The notes under the pieces: generated by a model
The model's input: only the letters and a program-made list of their open reading frames with translations
What the model was told of the DNA's origin: nothing
Databases searched by the model: none
From: Actinomycetes bacterium
Lineage (GTDB): Bacteria > Actinomycetota > Acidimicrobiia > Acidimicrobiales > Ilumatobacteraceae
NCBI GenBank assembly: GCA_025360105.1
Contig: JANYCT010000040.1
Span: 124,001-188,000, forward strand
Direction: 5' to 3'
Length of the DNA stretch: 64,000 nucleotides
Shown here: positions 17,414 through 25,846 of the stretch, one piece after another
Position numbering within the stretch: position 1 is the first letter of the stretch
Layout: every line of letters starts with the position of its first letter
Made by a program: the position numbers and the translations under genes

Positions 17414-18025
17414 ATGGCGGACCCACCCGAGCAGCTTTCCACGCGGGATCTGATCGTTGTGGAAGCATTGCACTGCTTCGCCGAGACCGGATACGACGGC
17501 ACATCGCTGAACGACATCGCGGCGGCGGTCGGCATCCGCCGCCCAAGCCTGCTGCATCACTTCGCCTCGAAAGAGGTGCTGTATGGCGAAGTATTCGAGC
17601 GCTTGTTGTCGGACTGGTTCGATCGTCTTGCCGATGCTATTGCCAGCACCGAGCGGGGCTGGACCAAGGTCGAGTCAGTGCTGATTGCTGGTTTCCGATT
17701 CTTCAGCGAGAATCCCGACTACGTGCGCCTCATGCGACGCGAGGCGCTCGACAATGGGGCCCATCTCGGCATCGATCTGTCGGGAGTCCTGCGCCCCGCG
17801 TTCGACAGCGCCGCGGGCTATTTTCAGCGCGAGATGGACAACGGCAACTTTCGTCAACACGATCCAGAGCAGCTCCTGCTCACCGGATACGGCGCGCTCT
17901 TGAGCTACTTCTCTGATGCGCCGTTTCTGGGCGGCCTACTCGACGACGAGCCACTCGACCCACGCATGCTCGAAATTCGCTTGCAACACGTGCTCGGATT
18001 CTTCCGCAGCGCGCTTGTGCCATGA
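17414..18025 (+). CDS. TetR-family transcriptional regulator
   Basis: A 203-residue regulator. Its N-terminal helix-turn-helix runs over '[31 protein letters not shown]', and the ligand-binding domain ends in '[14 protein letters not shown]'. The ligand is unknown. The ATG follows TACAGT by 7 nt. It is divergent from nagA over a 19-bp gap and overlaps the downstream thioesterase by 4 nt. It therefore probably controls nagA, itself and the fatty-acyl genes that follow. The acyl-CoA context hints at an acyl ligand, which is inference. Confidence 0.9.
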   Translation: MADPPEQLSTRDLIVVEALHCFAETGYDGTSLNDIAAAVGIRRPSLLHHFASKEVLYGEVFERLLSDWFDRLADAIASTERGWTKVESVLIAGFRFFSENPDYVRLMRREALDNGAHLGIDLSGVLRPAFDSAAGYFQREMDNGNFRQHDPEQLLLTGYGALLSYFSDAPFLGGLLDDEPLDPRMLEIRLQHVLGFFRSALVP

Positions 18026-18465
18026 GCCGCGCCGAGCAGTTCGAGCCGCTCTCACCGGAGGTGACCGCGCGCTGGAGCAAGTTCGGCAATTGGGATCGCG
18101 TGTTCTTTCCATCGCTTCTCGGTATGACCGTGCAGGATGTTCGCGCCGATTACTGCCGGATGGTGATGCCGTACAAACCAGAACTTGATCAGCCCGCCGG
18201 CTTGGTGCACGGCGGAGCGATCGCATCGTTGCTTGATGCTGTGGTGGTTCCCGCGGTAGGTGCCGCGTACGGCCGTGAAGCCCGCTATTCAACGGTCGAT
18301 ATGCACGTGCAATTTCTCACCGCAGTCACCGGTCACGACATCGTCGCCGAAGGGTGGGTGGTACGGCGCGGCCGAACTGTGGTGTTCTGCGAATCCGAGG
18401 CTGTCGACGCCGTCACCGGCAAGGTTGCGGCGCGCAGCCTGCTGACATACAACCTCACGCCCTGA
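18022..18465 (+). CDS. PaaI-like hotdog-fold thioesterase
   Basis: A 147-residue single hotdog-domain protein. The central helix carries '[19 protein letters not shown]', with the HGG motif and acidic residue typical of PaaI/YbaW-like acyl-CoA thioesterases. Beta strands follow ('[14 protein letters not shown]'). It would hydrolyse a short, medium or aryl acyl-CoA. It starts in an ATGA overlap with the TetR regulator, so the two are one transcription unit. An NDP-forming acyl-CoA synthetase with its own promoter follows. Confidence 0.85.
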   Translation: MSRAEQFEPLSPEVTARWSKFGNWDRVFFPSLLGMTVQDVRADYCRMVMPYKPELDQPAGLVHGGAIASLLDAVVVPAVGAAYGREARYSTVDMHVQFLTAVTGHDIVAEGWVVRRGRTVVFCESEAVDAVTGKVAARSLLTYNLTP

Positions 18466-18470
18466 ATCGC

Positions 18471-18476
18471 TACGGT
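18471..18476 (+). promoter_or_regulatory. -10 box of acyl-CoA synthetase gene (leaderless type)
   Basis: TACGGT is followed by 6 nt and GTG 18483. No ribosome binding site is present. Confidence 0.5.
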
Positions 18477-18482
18477 AGCGGC

Positions 18483-20651
18483 GTGTCACACGACGGTCGA
18501 ACTCTTTCCGAATCCGCCTCAAAAGCCCTACTGCGCGAATTCGGAGTGCCCATTGCGGCCGAGAGAGAGGTCTCCACGGCGAGCGAGGCGGCGGCAGCGG
18601 CCAGCTCGTTGGGTTTTCCGGTCGTCGTCAAACTCTGCGGAGACGCCATTGCTCACAAGACCGAACGCGGCCTCGTGAAGCTCCGCCTCGGCGATGCTGC
18701 AGAAGTCGAGACCGTCAGCGCAGAGTTACTGTCCAAGGCCACTCCCGCTGACGGCGAGGTATCGCTACTCGTCGCGCCAATGATCTCGGGAAATCGCGAA
18801 CTCATCGCTGGCTTGTTGCGCGACGTCCAGTTCGGCGCCACCGTGATGCTCGGCGTCGGGGGAGTGCTCGCCGAGGCCATCGCCGATGTTGTCTTTCGCC
18901 CTGCGCCGCTCAGCCGTCTCGAAGCGGGCGAGATGATCGACAGCTTGGCCACCCAAAAACTGCTGGGCGAGTTCCGCGGTGAAGCCGCTGTCTCGCGGGA
19001 CGAACTCATCGACGTCCTCGTCGGCCTCGGCGCTGTAGGCGAGGCCCGACCCGACGTGCGCAGCATCGATGTGAACCCGCTCATCATCCGCTCCGATGGC
19101 AGTCCGATTGCGGTCGACGCGCTCGTCGAGATCGGCGAGATCGGCGAGCCAGTGTCCGCGGAGACGGAGGTGCACACGCCGCCCACCGCCGAGCAGTTCG
19201 CGGCGCTGTTCAACCCTCGCGGTGTGCTCGTCACCGGGGCGTCCACGCATCCGGGCAAGTTTGGCTTCGTGTCGCTCCACAACATCCTCGCCGGCGGTTA
19301 CACCGGGGGTGTCTACGGAACAAACCTGCACGGCGAGGAGGTGCTCGGCATTCGCACTGTCGCCGACATCGACGAGCTCCCCGAGGGTGCGATCGATCTC
19401 GTCTTCGTCTGCACGCCTGCGTCGGCGAACCCTGCGTTGCTGCGGGCCTGCGCCGCCAAGGGTGTGACGGCGGCCTTCCTCACCAGTGCCGGCTACGGCG
19501 AAGCGGGCGATACGGGTCGTCGGGCCGAAGCCGAACTGGTCGCGTTAGCCCACGAACTCGGCATTCTCCTCGCAGGGCCCAACGGACAGGGCGTGGTGAG
19601 TACTCCAGCCCACCTCTGCGCGCAGATCGTCGCGCCGTACCCGCCGGCCGGCCACATCGGAGTCGCCAGCCAGAGTGGAAACTTCGTGTCGAGCTTTCTC
19701 AACTACTCGCGCTCGTCTGGTGTAGGCATCAGCCGAGCGGTGTCTGCAGGAAATGCGGCAGCGGTGAACGTGGCCGACTATCTCGAATTCTTCGCGAACG
19801 ATCCCGTGACGTCAGTGGGCCTCGCCTACGTCGAGGGCATCACCGACGGTCGCAGCCTGCTGCAACGCTTCGCTGCGGTGGCGGCACGAAAGCCGCTGGT
19901 GATCGTCAAGGGTGGATCCACCGCTGGGGGCGCCGCCGCTGCCGCCAGTCATACCGGCGCGCTCGCAGCAAACGACAAGGTGTTCGATGGCGCCTGCCGC
20001 GCTGCGGGCGTGACCCGCGCTGTCACCGTGGAAGAAGCATTCGAGGCCGCCGCTACTTTTGCAACACAGCCGCTCCCCGCAGGCCCGAACGTGATCGTGC
20101 TCACCACGGCGGGTGGTTGGGGTGTGGTCACCAGCGACGCCATCTTCCGCGACGGCGACCTACAGCTGATGGCTTTGCCCGTCGATCTGGAAGCACAGAT
20201 CGACACCAAGCTGCCGCCGCGCTGGAGCCGCAACAATCCTGTCGACTGCGCAGGTGGCGAAGTTCGGGACACAATTCCCGAAGTCATGGAAATGATCGCA
20301 GCACACCCCGATGTGCATGCTGTGATCTATCTCGGGCTCGGCATCCAGAGCAATCAGGCCCGCCTGATGGCCGAGGGCCGGTTCTACCCCGATCACGGCC
20401 TCGAGCGCATCGTTGCGTACCACCGCCGTCAGGACGAGCGGTTCGCCGAAGCCGCCGACGAACTCTCGCGGCGGTACAACAAGCCCATCCTCACCGCCAC
20501 AGAACTCGCTGTCGCCGACACCGACAACCCAGGCCCGGCAGCAGTTCGCGCCAGTGGTCGGCTCTGTTATGCATCGGGCAACCGTGCGGTCACCGCGCTC
20601 GGCCACCTGTATCGCTATGCCGAGTTCCGCAGAACGCGTGGGCTCGATTGA
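18483..20651 (+). CDS. NDP-forming acyl-CoA synthetase (ATP-grasp plus CoA-ligase domains)
   Basis: A 722-residue fused enzyme of the ADP-forming acetyl/acyl-CoA synthetase superfamily. The ATP-grasp domain comes first (residues ~1-230, 'FPVVVKLCGDAIAHKTERG', 'DVRSIDVNPLII'). A CoA-binding Rossmann domain follows ('RGVLVTGASTHPGKFG'), then the succinyl-CoA-ligase-like domains with 'AGPNGQG', 'ASQSGNFVSSFLNYS' and a phosphohistidine loop 'AASHTGALAAND'. It interconverts an acyl-CoA and its acid with nucleotide phosphate. The substrate is unknown. GTG 18483 is chosen from the -10 spacing; an open frame extends further upstream inside the thioesterase gene. Confidence 0.9.
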   Translation: MSHDGRTLSESASKALLREFGVPIAAEREVSTASEAAAAASSLGFPVVVKLCGDAIAHKTERGLVKLRLGDAAEVETVSAELLSKATPADGEVSLLVAPMISGNRELIAGLLRDVQFGATVMLGVGGVLAEAIADVVFRPAPLSRLEAGEMIDSLATQKLLGEFRGEAAVSRDELIDVLVGLGAVGEARPDVRSIDVNPLIIRSDGSPIAVDALVEIGEIGEPVSAETEVHTPPTAEQFAALFNPRGVLVTGASTHPGKFGFVSLHNILAGGYTGGVYGTNLHGEEVLGIRTVADIDELPEGAIDLVFVCTPASANPALLRACAAKGVTAAFLTSAGYGEAGDTGRRAEAELVALAHELGILLAGPNGQGVVSTPAHLCAQIVAPYPPAGHIGVASQSGNFVSSFLNYSRSSGVGISRAVSAGNAAAVNVADYLEFFANDPVTSVGLAYVEGITDGRSLLQRFAAVAARKPLVIVKGGSTAGGAAAAASHTGALAANDKVFDGACRAAGVTRAVTVEEAFEAAATFATQPLPAGPNVIVLTTAGGWGVVTSDAIFRDGDLQLMALPVDLEAQIDTKLPPRWSRNNPVDCAGGEVRDTIPEVMEMIAAHPDVHAVIYLGLGIQSNQARLMAEGRFYPDHGLERIVAYHRRQDERFAEAADELSRRYNKPILTATELAVADTDNPGPAAVRASGRLCYASGNRAVTALGHLYRYAEFRRTRGLD

Positions 20652-22081
20652 GCCGACCGTTGAACGTTGGCAGGCGCTCGAACGCAATGGCGCTGCTCAT
20701 TGTCTGCGCCATCGTGCCGGCGCTGCTGCTCGCCGGGTTGTGGAAATGGGCCGACGGTCGGCGGATTCCTACGGTGCGCGATGCGGTCGTGGTCGAGGGT
20801 CCACGGGCCGAACCACTGATCACCCCCGTCCTCTCAATGCGACGCGCTCCTCAGGCTCTCGCATCGTCCAACAGTGACAACCTGCTGGTGACGGCACTTG
20901 CGCCCGTGGCCGCTCTGGTCGGCGATACATCGTGTCTCACCGTCGCGGTCGATGGGCGTTCGGTTCTCGACGACGGCGGAGTCAGGCAGGTCACCCCGGC
21001 GAGCAATCTGAAACTGTTGGTCGGATCAGTCGCGCTCGAGACGCTTGGGCCGGCCTACACCTTCACCACTCAACTCAAGGGCATACTCGCTGACGGCGTG
21101 GTCACTGGCGACCTGTACTTCGTCGGCGGTGGAGATCCGTTGTTGTCGACTGCGGAGTATCCGCCGACACAGAAGTATCCGACTTCCAATCCGACATCCG
21201 TCGAGTCCCTCGTTGCCACGCTTTCCGCCGCTGGCGTCACAAGGATCGCGGGCAACGTAGTCGGCGATGATTCACGCTATGACGCCGAGCGTTTCGTGCC
21301 CACGTGGGGGCCATCGATCTCAGGAGTCGAAGCAGGGCCCCTCGGAGCGTTGATGGTGAATGATGCTACGAGTTCGGTTGTGCCAGGTTCCACGGCGCGC
21401 TACAGCAACCCTGCGCAGGGCGCTGCCAAGGATCTAATCCGGTTGCTGCAGAAGGCAGGCATCAGCGTCGGCGGCATCGCCAAGACGGCAGCGGCGCCGC
21501 CCGATGCTGCTGTGTTGGCATCCGCGCAGTCGGTACCGCTGACCGCAGTACTGGGCGAAATGTTGACCACCAGCGACGACAACACGGCCGAGTTGTTGCT
21601 GAAGGAACTCGGCGTACATGCCGGCACGGGTGGTACCCGACAGGCCGGCAACGCGGTGGTACTCGCCACGCTCGCGGCACGCGGCATCGACACTAGCGCC
21701 CTGTCACTCGTCGACGGTTCGGGTCTCGATTCGGCAAATCTGCTCACGTGCAACGTCGTCATGCAGATCCTCGAGCACGAGTCAGTGACGAACCCAATCG
21801 GCGCAGGTCTGCCGATCGCCGGGAAGACCGGCACATTGTCCACGCAGTTTCTGGATACCGACATGGTCGGGCGCATGCATGCCAAGACAGGCACACTGCG
21901 CAATGCCAAAGCCCTATCGGGCTACGTCACCTCGCCCGGTGGCACGATCACGTTCTCGCTGATCCTCAGCGTGGCGAATGCCAGCGATGCCGCGAAGTAC
22001 GAGCCCGTATGGTCAGCCCTCGCGACTGCCTTGAGTACGTATCCCGCCGGACCGACGCCTGCACAGCTCCAGCCGCTCTAG
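20648..22081 (+). CDS. dacB: D-alanyl-D-alanine carboxypeptidase/endopeptidase, DacB (PBP4) type
   Basis: A 477-residue peptidase S13 protein acting outside the membrane on peptidoglycan peptides. A basic stretch (GRR) and one transmembrane segment ('ALLIVCAIVPALLLAGLWKW') form an N-terminal anchor. Penicillin-binding motifs are SNLK in 'TPASNLKLLVG' (SxxK), SDN in 'TTSDDNTAELLLKEL' (SxN) and KTG in 'MHAKTGTLRN'. The TTG at 20648 overlaps the previous stop (TTGA) and keeps the positive N-region; ATG 20687 is the alternative. A long upstream open frame is only a shadow of the synthetase gene. Confidence 0.9.
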   Translation: MSRPLNVGRRSNAMALLIVCAIVPALLLAGLWKWADGRRIPTVRDAVVVEGPRAEPLITPVLSMRRAPQALASSNSDNLLVTALAPVAALVGDTSCLTVAVDGRSVLDDGGVRQVTPASNLKLLVGSVALETLGPAYTFTTQLKGILADGVVTGDLYFVGGGDPLLSTAEYPPTQKYPTSNPTSVESLVATLSAAGVTRIAGNVVGDDSRYDAERFVPTWGPSISGVEAGPLGALMVNDATSSVVPGSTARYSNPAQGAAKDLIRLLQKAGISVGGIAKTAAAPPDAAVLASAQSVPLTAVLGEMLTTSDDNTAELLLKELGVHAGTGGTRQAGNAVVLATLAARGIDTSALSLVDGSGLDSANLLTCNVVMQILEHESVTNPIGAGLPIAGKTGTLSTQFLDTDMVGRMHAKTGTLRNAKALSGYVTSPGGTITFSLILSVANASDAAKYEPVWSALATALSTYPAGPTPAQLQPL

Positions 22082-22106
22082 CAACGCAATGATTTCGGCC
22101 TGGTCC

Positions 22107-22112
22107 TAGTGT
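22107..22112 (+). promoter_or_regulatory. -10 box of LON-domain gene (leaderless type)
   Basis: TAGTGT is followed by 6 nt and ATG 22119, with no ribosome binding site. Confidence 0.55.
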
Positions 22113-22118
22113 CAGTTC

Positions 22119-22802
22119 ATGGCGACAATGGCGATGTTCCCGCTCGGGTCGGTGCTCTTTCCGGGGGCCGTCTTGCCGTTGCACGTGTTCGAGCCGCGCT
22201 ATCGCCAGATGGTGCAGGATTGCCTCGCCAGCGACGAGCCCGAATTCGGCGTAGCACTGATCGACCGCGGTTCAGAGGTGGGTGGCGGCGACATCCGCAG
22301 CATGGTCGGCACTGTGGCGCGCATCATGCAAGTCGCCGAAACGGACGACGGCCGGTATGCGCTGATTGCGGTCGGTGTCCGTCGTATCCGGGTCGACTAT
22401 TGGCTGCCCGACGACCCTTATCCGCGGGCAGAGGTGAGCGACTGGCCCGACAGTGAGGACTACGGCTCCGAGATCGAACAGGCCCTGGCCACGAGCCTTG
22501 GCCGCGTGAGACGGGTCAATGCACTCGCGACCGAGCTCGGCGAGGTCAGTGCCGACGCAACGAGCGATATCAGTGACGATCCCTTGCTCGGCAGCTACCA
22601 CCTGAGTGTGCTTGCGCCTGTTGGCCCCGCCGACCAGCAGCGTCTGCTTGCAGCATCAGGTCCATCGGAGCGTCTGCGGCTACTCACCGAAGCGATCGAC
22701 GACGTCGAAGCGGGTCTTCGCTTTCGGCTCGCGTGCGATTCTGCTGGCGACTTTGACGGCGACACGCACGGCGAAATGCCGGGCGATATCGACGAGCCGT
22801 AG
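22119..22802 (+). CDS. LON substrate-binding-domain protein (no protease)
   Basis: A 227-residue protein consisting of the Lon N-terminal domain only ('MFPLGSVLFPGAVLPLHVFEPRYRQMV', 'FGVALIDRGSEVGGGD'). It has no AAA+ or serine protease domain. Such stand-alone proteins may recognise peptides or modulate proteolysis, but the function is not established. The C-terminal ~25 residues are acidic and low in complexity ('DSAGDFDGDTHGEMPGDIDEP'). It has its own leaderless-type promoter and is followed by a chain of small membrane-protein genes. Confidence 0.85.
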   Translation: MATMAMFPLGSVLFPGAVLPLHVFEPRYRQMVQDCLASDEPEFGVALIDRGSEVGGGDIRSMVGTVARIMQVAETDDGRYALIAVGVRRIRVDYWLPDDPYPRAEVSDWPDSEDYGSEIEQALATSLGRVRRVNALATELGEVSADATSDISDDPLLGSYHLSVLAPVGPADQQRLLAASGPSERLRLLTEAIDDVEAGLRFRLACDSAGDFDGDTHGEMPGDIDEP

Positions 22803-22836
22803 GTTCGCGCTGGTTCAACGTGCTACACATGGAGAC

Positions 22837-23181
22837 GTGGCAGACAGGGAACGCACTACTTTTTCCTCGGCGAAGAAGTCCGATATCGGTCAGGTTGAAG
22901 AAATCATCGACCTCGTCAAGGCATATGCGACGCAGGAGACCGTCGGCCCGCTCAAGGGCATCGGCCGCAGGATCGGCTGGGGTCTTGCCGGAGCGCTCGC
23001 GTTGAGCATGGGATTGTTCTTCCTCTCGCTCGGTCTGCTTCGTCTAGTCCAGGTAAAGATCCCGCGGATCTCCCACGGGGCGTGGTCGTGGGTGCCGTAC
23101 GTCATGATCTTCGCGTTCTGCACCCTCGTGACGGCATTTGCGCTCTCACGAATCTCCAAGCTCGAAAAGGAACTGAACTGA
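22837..23181 (+). CDS. Small two-TM membrane protein, phage-holin/DUF1469-like
   Basis: A 114-residue protein. A polar N-terminal helix ('QVEEIIDLVKAYATQETV') is followed by two membrane segments (about 'LAGALALSMGLFFLSLGLLRL' and 'VPYVMIFAFCTLVTAFAL') and a short charged tail. The layout resembles the Actinobacteria holin-like / DUF1469 family, whose role is unclear. Start GTG 22837 begins the first good N-terminus; the frame itself extends further. The stop overlaps the next ATG by 1 nt (TGATG). Confidence 0.72.
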   Translation: MADRERTTFSSAKKSDIGQVEEIIDLVKAYATQETVGPLKGIGRRIGWGLAGALALSMGLFFLSLGLLRLVQVKIPRISHGAWSWVPYVMIFAFCTLVTAFALSRISKLEKELN

Positions 23182-23393
23182 TGGCACAGCCCCAACAACG
23201 GGTCTCGCGCGACGACCTCGAGGCAAAATTCCGTGCTCTGCAGGGTGACGTGCAGGCCCAAGTCGAGGACCGCAAGTCGATGCTGATGTCAGCACTCGCC
23301 ATCGGCGGAGTCCTTTTGCTGATCACGCTGTTCCTATTGGGTCGCAAAAGTGGCAAGAGCAAGACCACACTCGTCGAGATCCGCAGGGTCTGA
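23181..23393 (+). CDS. Small single-TM membrane protein
   Basis: A 70-residue protein with a charged N-terminal helix ('SRDDLEAKFRALQGDVQAQVEDRK'), one membrane segment ('MLMSALAIGGVLLLITLFLLG') and a basic tail. The function is unknown. It is translationally coupled to the two-TM protein before it, so the two may form a membrane complex, which is inference. Confidence 0.68.
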   Translation: MAQPQQRVSRDDLEAKFRALQGDVQAQVEDRKSMLMSALAIGGVLLLITLFLLGRKSGKSKTTLVEIRRV

Positions 23394-23400
23394 CGCAAGT

Positions 23401-23676
23401 ATGGCTATGAACCGACTGCTCTCGCGCGCTGCCATTCCGCTGTCACCATTCGTAAGGATTCGACGAAAGGCCCTCACCAACGGCGTACTCGGCGGCGACC
23501 GCCGGTGGCTCGTGGTCGGCGGCATCTTCTGGAGCATACGCATCGTGCGCGTGGCGCTCGGACGCCGTTCGCGTGTGGTCGCCGTCGAAGTGCTCAGGCC
23601 CGGTCAGGCGATCCGCCTCGAATCCATTCCAGCGCCCACACGGGCAGAGCGCAAGGCGTACAAAGCCGCTCGCTGA
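23401..23676 (+). CDS. Small basic hypothetical membrane-associated protein
   Basis: A 91-residue basic protein with a weakly hydrophobic centre ('RRWLVVGGIFWSIRIVRVAL') and a C-terminus rich in Arg and Lys. I do not recognise a family. It begins 7 nt after the preceding gene; ATG 23401 and ATG 23407 are both possible. It is the third gene of a run of small membrane-associated proteins. Confidence 0.6.
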   Translation: MAMNRLLSRAAIPLSPFVRIRRKALTNGVLGGDRRWLVVGGIFWSIRIVRVALGRRSRVVAVEVLRPGQAIRLESIPAPTRAERKAYKAAR

Positions 23677-23790
23677 GCGCTTCCGCCGGAGCGCCAAAAC
23701 ACTGCGTGGCCGGATCTGGCCGTGCACACGCCACAATGGAGCAGCCGTGGCGCCGCTGCAGCAGGATTCACACATGCCCAAGGACCAGAC

Positions 23791-23991
23791 ATGAAGGTGC
23801 TGCTCAGAAACCCGCGTCGCGAACTCGACATCGCAGGTCCTCGCCGCGTCCACGCGCTCCTCAACGATCTGCAATTGAATCGCGAATCCCATCTGGTGAT
23901 CCGCAATGGCACACTCGTCGCGAGCGACGAGGAACTCAGCGCCGATGACGTTGTCGAGATCCGCCCGGTCATCAGTGGTGGCGCACAGTGA
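23791..23991 (+). CDS. Ubiquitin-like beta-grasp sulfur carrier (ThiS/MoaD/TtuB type) ending GGAQ
   Basis: A 66-residue protein with the ThiS/MoaD/TtuB pattern: 'MKVLLRNPRRELDIAGPRRVHALLNDLQL', then 'SHLVIRNGTLVASDEEL', then 'DDVVEIRPVISGGAQ'. The last part matches the family's 'D.VEI.P.ISGG' C-terminus. Sulfur carriers normally end exactly in GG; here two residues (AQ) follow. The GTG of the tRNA thiolase gene overlaps the stop (GTGA), so the carrier and enzyme are translationally coupled, as with TtuB and TtuA. The frame could start at 23722, but ATG 23791 fits the family. Confidence 0.8.
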   Translation: MKVLLRNPRRELDIAGPRRVHALLNDLQLNRESHLVIRNGTLVASDEELSADDVVEIRPVISGGAQ

Positions 23992-24941
23992 AGTGTCGCG
24001 TCTGTCGCGAGCCGGCGATCATCGACGTGCCACGTCACAACGCCAACTTCTGCGCGCCGCACTTTCTCGACATGTGCCGCAAGCAGGTCCGCAAGGCAAT
24101 CGATGACTTTGAGATGCTGCAGTCCGATGACCGAATTCTTGTCGCGGTATCGGGCGGCAAGGACAGCTTGGCGATCTGGGACATGCTCATCGATCTCGGC
24201 TACTCCGCTGACGGTCTCTACATCGGTCTCGGTATTGGCGAGTACAGCGACGTCTCGGGGGAGTATGCCCGCTCGTTTGCGAACGAACGTGGTCTGCACT
24301 TGGTCGAGATTTCGTTGCGCGATGACTACGGCTACGACGTGCCCACTGCCACGCGAGCAACTCGGCGTGTGCCGTGTTCGGCGTGTGGGATGAGCAAGCG
24401 CCACCTGTTCGACAAGGCCGCGATCGACGGCGGATACACCGTGCTCGTCACCGGACACAACCTCGACGACGAAGCAGCGGTGCTGTACGGCAACACGCTA
24501 CGGTGGGAGTTGCCATATCTGGCCCGACAACTGCCCACGCTGCCCGCGCGCAACGGCTTCCCGAAGAAGGTGAAGCCCTTGGTGCGTCTCTCCGAGCGCG
24601 AGACAGCTGCGTGGTGCATCGTGCGCGGCATCGACTACCTCGTCGACGAATGCCCCATGGCTGCAGGTAATCGCCATCTTGGCTTCAAAGAGGCGCTGAA
24701 TACCATCGAGACCCAATCGCCGGGCACCAAGACAGCGTTCTACCTCAACTTCGTCGACAAGGTGGCGCCGCTGCTCAGCGCGTTCGCGCTGGGCGACGAC
24801 GTCGTGCTGGCACCCTGTGCGCGGTGCGGCGCTCCGACCACTGGCGAGATCTGTGCATTCTGCCATCTGGTCGAAACGGCGAGCGCACATGAACCGGTCC
24901 CCGTCGAGTTGGTCACCGGAAGAGGAGCGCGACGTCGATGA
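23988..24941 (+). CDS. TtuA/Ncs6-type tRNA thiolase (PP-loop ATPase)
   Basis: A 317-residue PP-loop enzyme of the TtcA/TtuA/Ncs6 family. It has an N-terminal zinc motif (CRVC ... NFCAPH), the ATP-binding SGGKDS at 55-60, Cys130 and Cys133 in 'PCSACGM', Cys222 in 'DECPMAAGNRH', and a C-terminal zinc motif (CARC ... CAFC). Three cysteines at this spacing hold the [4Fe-4S] cluster in TtuA, which makes 2-thio-ribothymidine at position 54 of tRNA. The coupled ubiquitin-like carrier upstream and TrmI downstream support TtuA rather than TtcA. Confidence 0.88.
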   Translation: MKCRVCREPAIIDVPRHNANFCAPHFLDMCRKQVRKAIDDFEMLQSDDRILVAVSGGKDSLAIWDMLIDLGYSADGLYIGLGIGEYSDVSGEYARSFANERGLHLVEISLRDDYGYDVPTATRATRRVPCSACGMSKRHLFDKAAIDGGYTVLVTGHNLDDEAAVLYGNTLRWELPYLARQLPTLPARNGFPKKVKPLVRLSERETAAWCIVRGIDYLVDECPMAAGNRHLGFKEALNTIETQSPGTKTAFYLNFVDKVAPLLSAFALGDDVVLAPCARCGAPTTGEICAFCHLVETASAHEPVPVELVTGRGARRR

Positions 24942-25789
24942 ACAGGACCTTTCAATATGGAGATCGGGTGCTCCTACTCGACAGCAAGCAGCGCCGCTAC
25001 CTCATCACTCTGAAAGAGGGCGGCGAGTTTCACAGCCACAATGGCTTTGTGGCGCACTCGCAGATCGTCGATCAGCCCGAGGGCCTGTATGTGAAGTCGA
25101 CCAAGGCATCGCCCTACACCGCATTGCGGCCGACGCTCGAAGACTTCGTCGTCGAAATGCCACGCGGCGCACAGGTCATCTACCCGAAGGATCTCGCACC
25201 GATCTGCATGCTGGCAGACATCGGTCCCGGCATACGCGTCTTCGAGAGCGGTGTCGGTAGCGGCGCACTCTCGATGACGATGCTGCGCTACGGCGCCGAG
25301 ATCGTGGGCTACGAACTGCGCGAAGACTTCGCCAACCGTGCCACCACCAACGTTCGCTCGTTCCTCGGCGAGGACGCGTTGAGCAGGTACCACGTGCAGA
25401 TCCGTGATGCCTACGACGGTATCGACGAGGCCGACTTCGATCGAGTCGTTCTCGATCTTCCCGAGCCATGGAACGTGGTGCCCCATGCCGAGAAGGCGCT
25501 ACGTCGTGGCGGCATTCTTGTTGCCTACACGCCGTCGATCACCCAGGCTGCACAGGTACGCGAGGCCTTCGCGCACAGCAGAGCATGGAACGGCGCGCGC
25601 ACCCTCGAAGTGCTGCATCGTGGCTGGCATATCGAGGGTCAGGCCGTGCGACCAGACCACCGGATGGTGGCCCACACCGGATTTTTGACGACAGCTCGAT
25701 ATCTCGGCCCCCGCCACGAGAACGTCGAAAACGGCGACAGGGCGCCGGAGCGCCCCATCGAAGAGATTCCCGACGACGCCGACGAGTGA
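24938..25789 (+). CDS. trmI: tRNA (adenine-58-N1)-methyltransferase TrmI
   Basis: A 283-residue SAM-dependent enzyme that makes m1A58 in the tRNA T-loop. The N-terminal beta domain begins 'FQYGDRVLLLDSKQRRYLITL'. The Rossmann core shows motif I 'VFESGVGSGALSMTMLRYG' and the catalytic-region 'VVLDLPEPWNVV'. It starts in an ATGA overlap with the thiolase gene. In actinobacteria trmI is normally found near mpa, as here. In Thermus, m1A58 promotes thiolation of position 54, so the pairing with a TtuA-like enzyme is functionally coherent. Confidence 0.93.
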   Translation: MNRTFQYGDRVLLLDSKQRRYLITLKEGGEFHSHNGFVAHSQIVDQPEGLYVKSTKASPYTALRPTLEDFVVEMPRGAQVIYPKDLAPICMLADIGPGIRVFESGVGSGALSMTMLRYGAEIVGYELREDFANRATTNVRSFLGEDALSRYHVQIRDAYDGIDEADFDRVVLDLPEPWNVVPHAEKALRRGGILVAYTPSITQAAQVREAFAHSRAWNGARTLEVLHRGWHIEGQAVRPDHRMVAHTGFLTTARYLGPRHENVENGDRAPERPIEEIPDDADE

Positions 25790-25846
25790 CCTGCGTCAGT
25801 CAGCGCATACACCCGAGCGTCCGGCTCGACATGTATCGGTCAAGAT

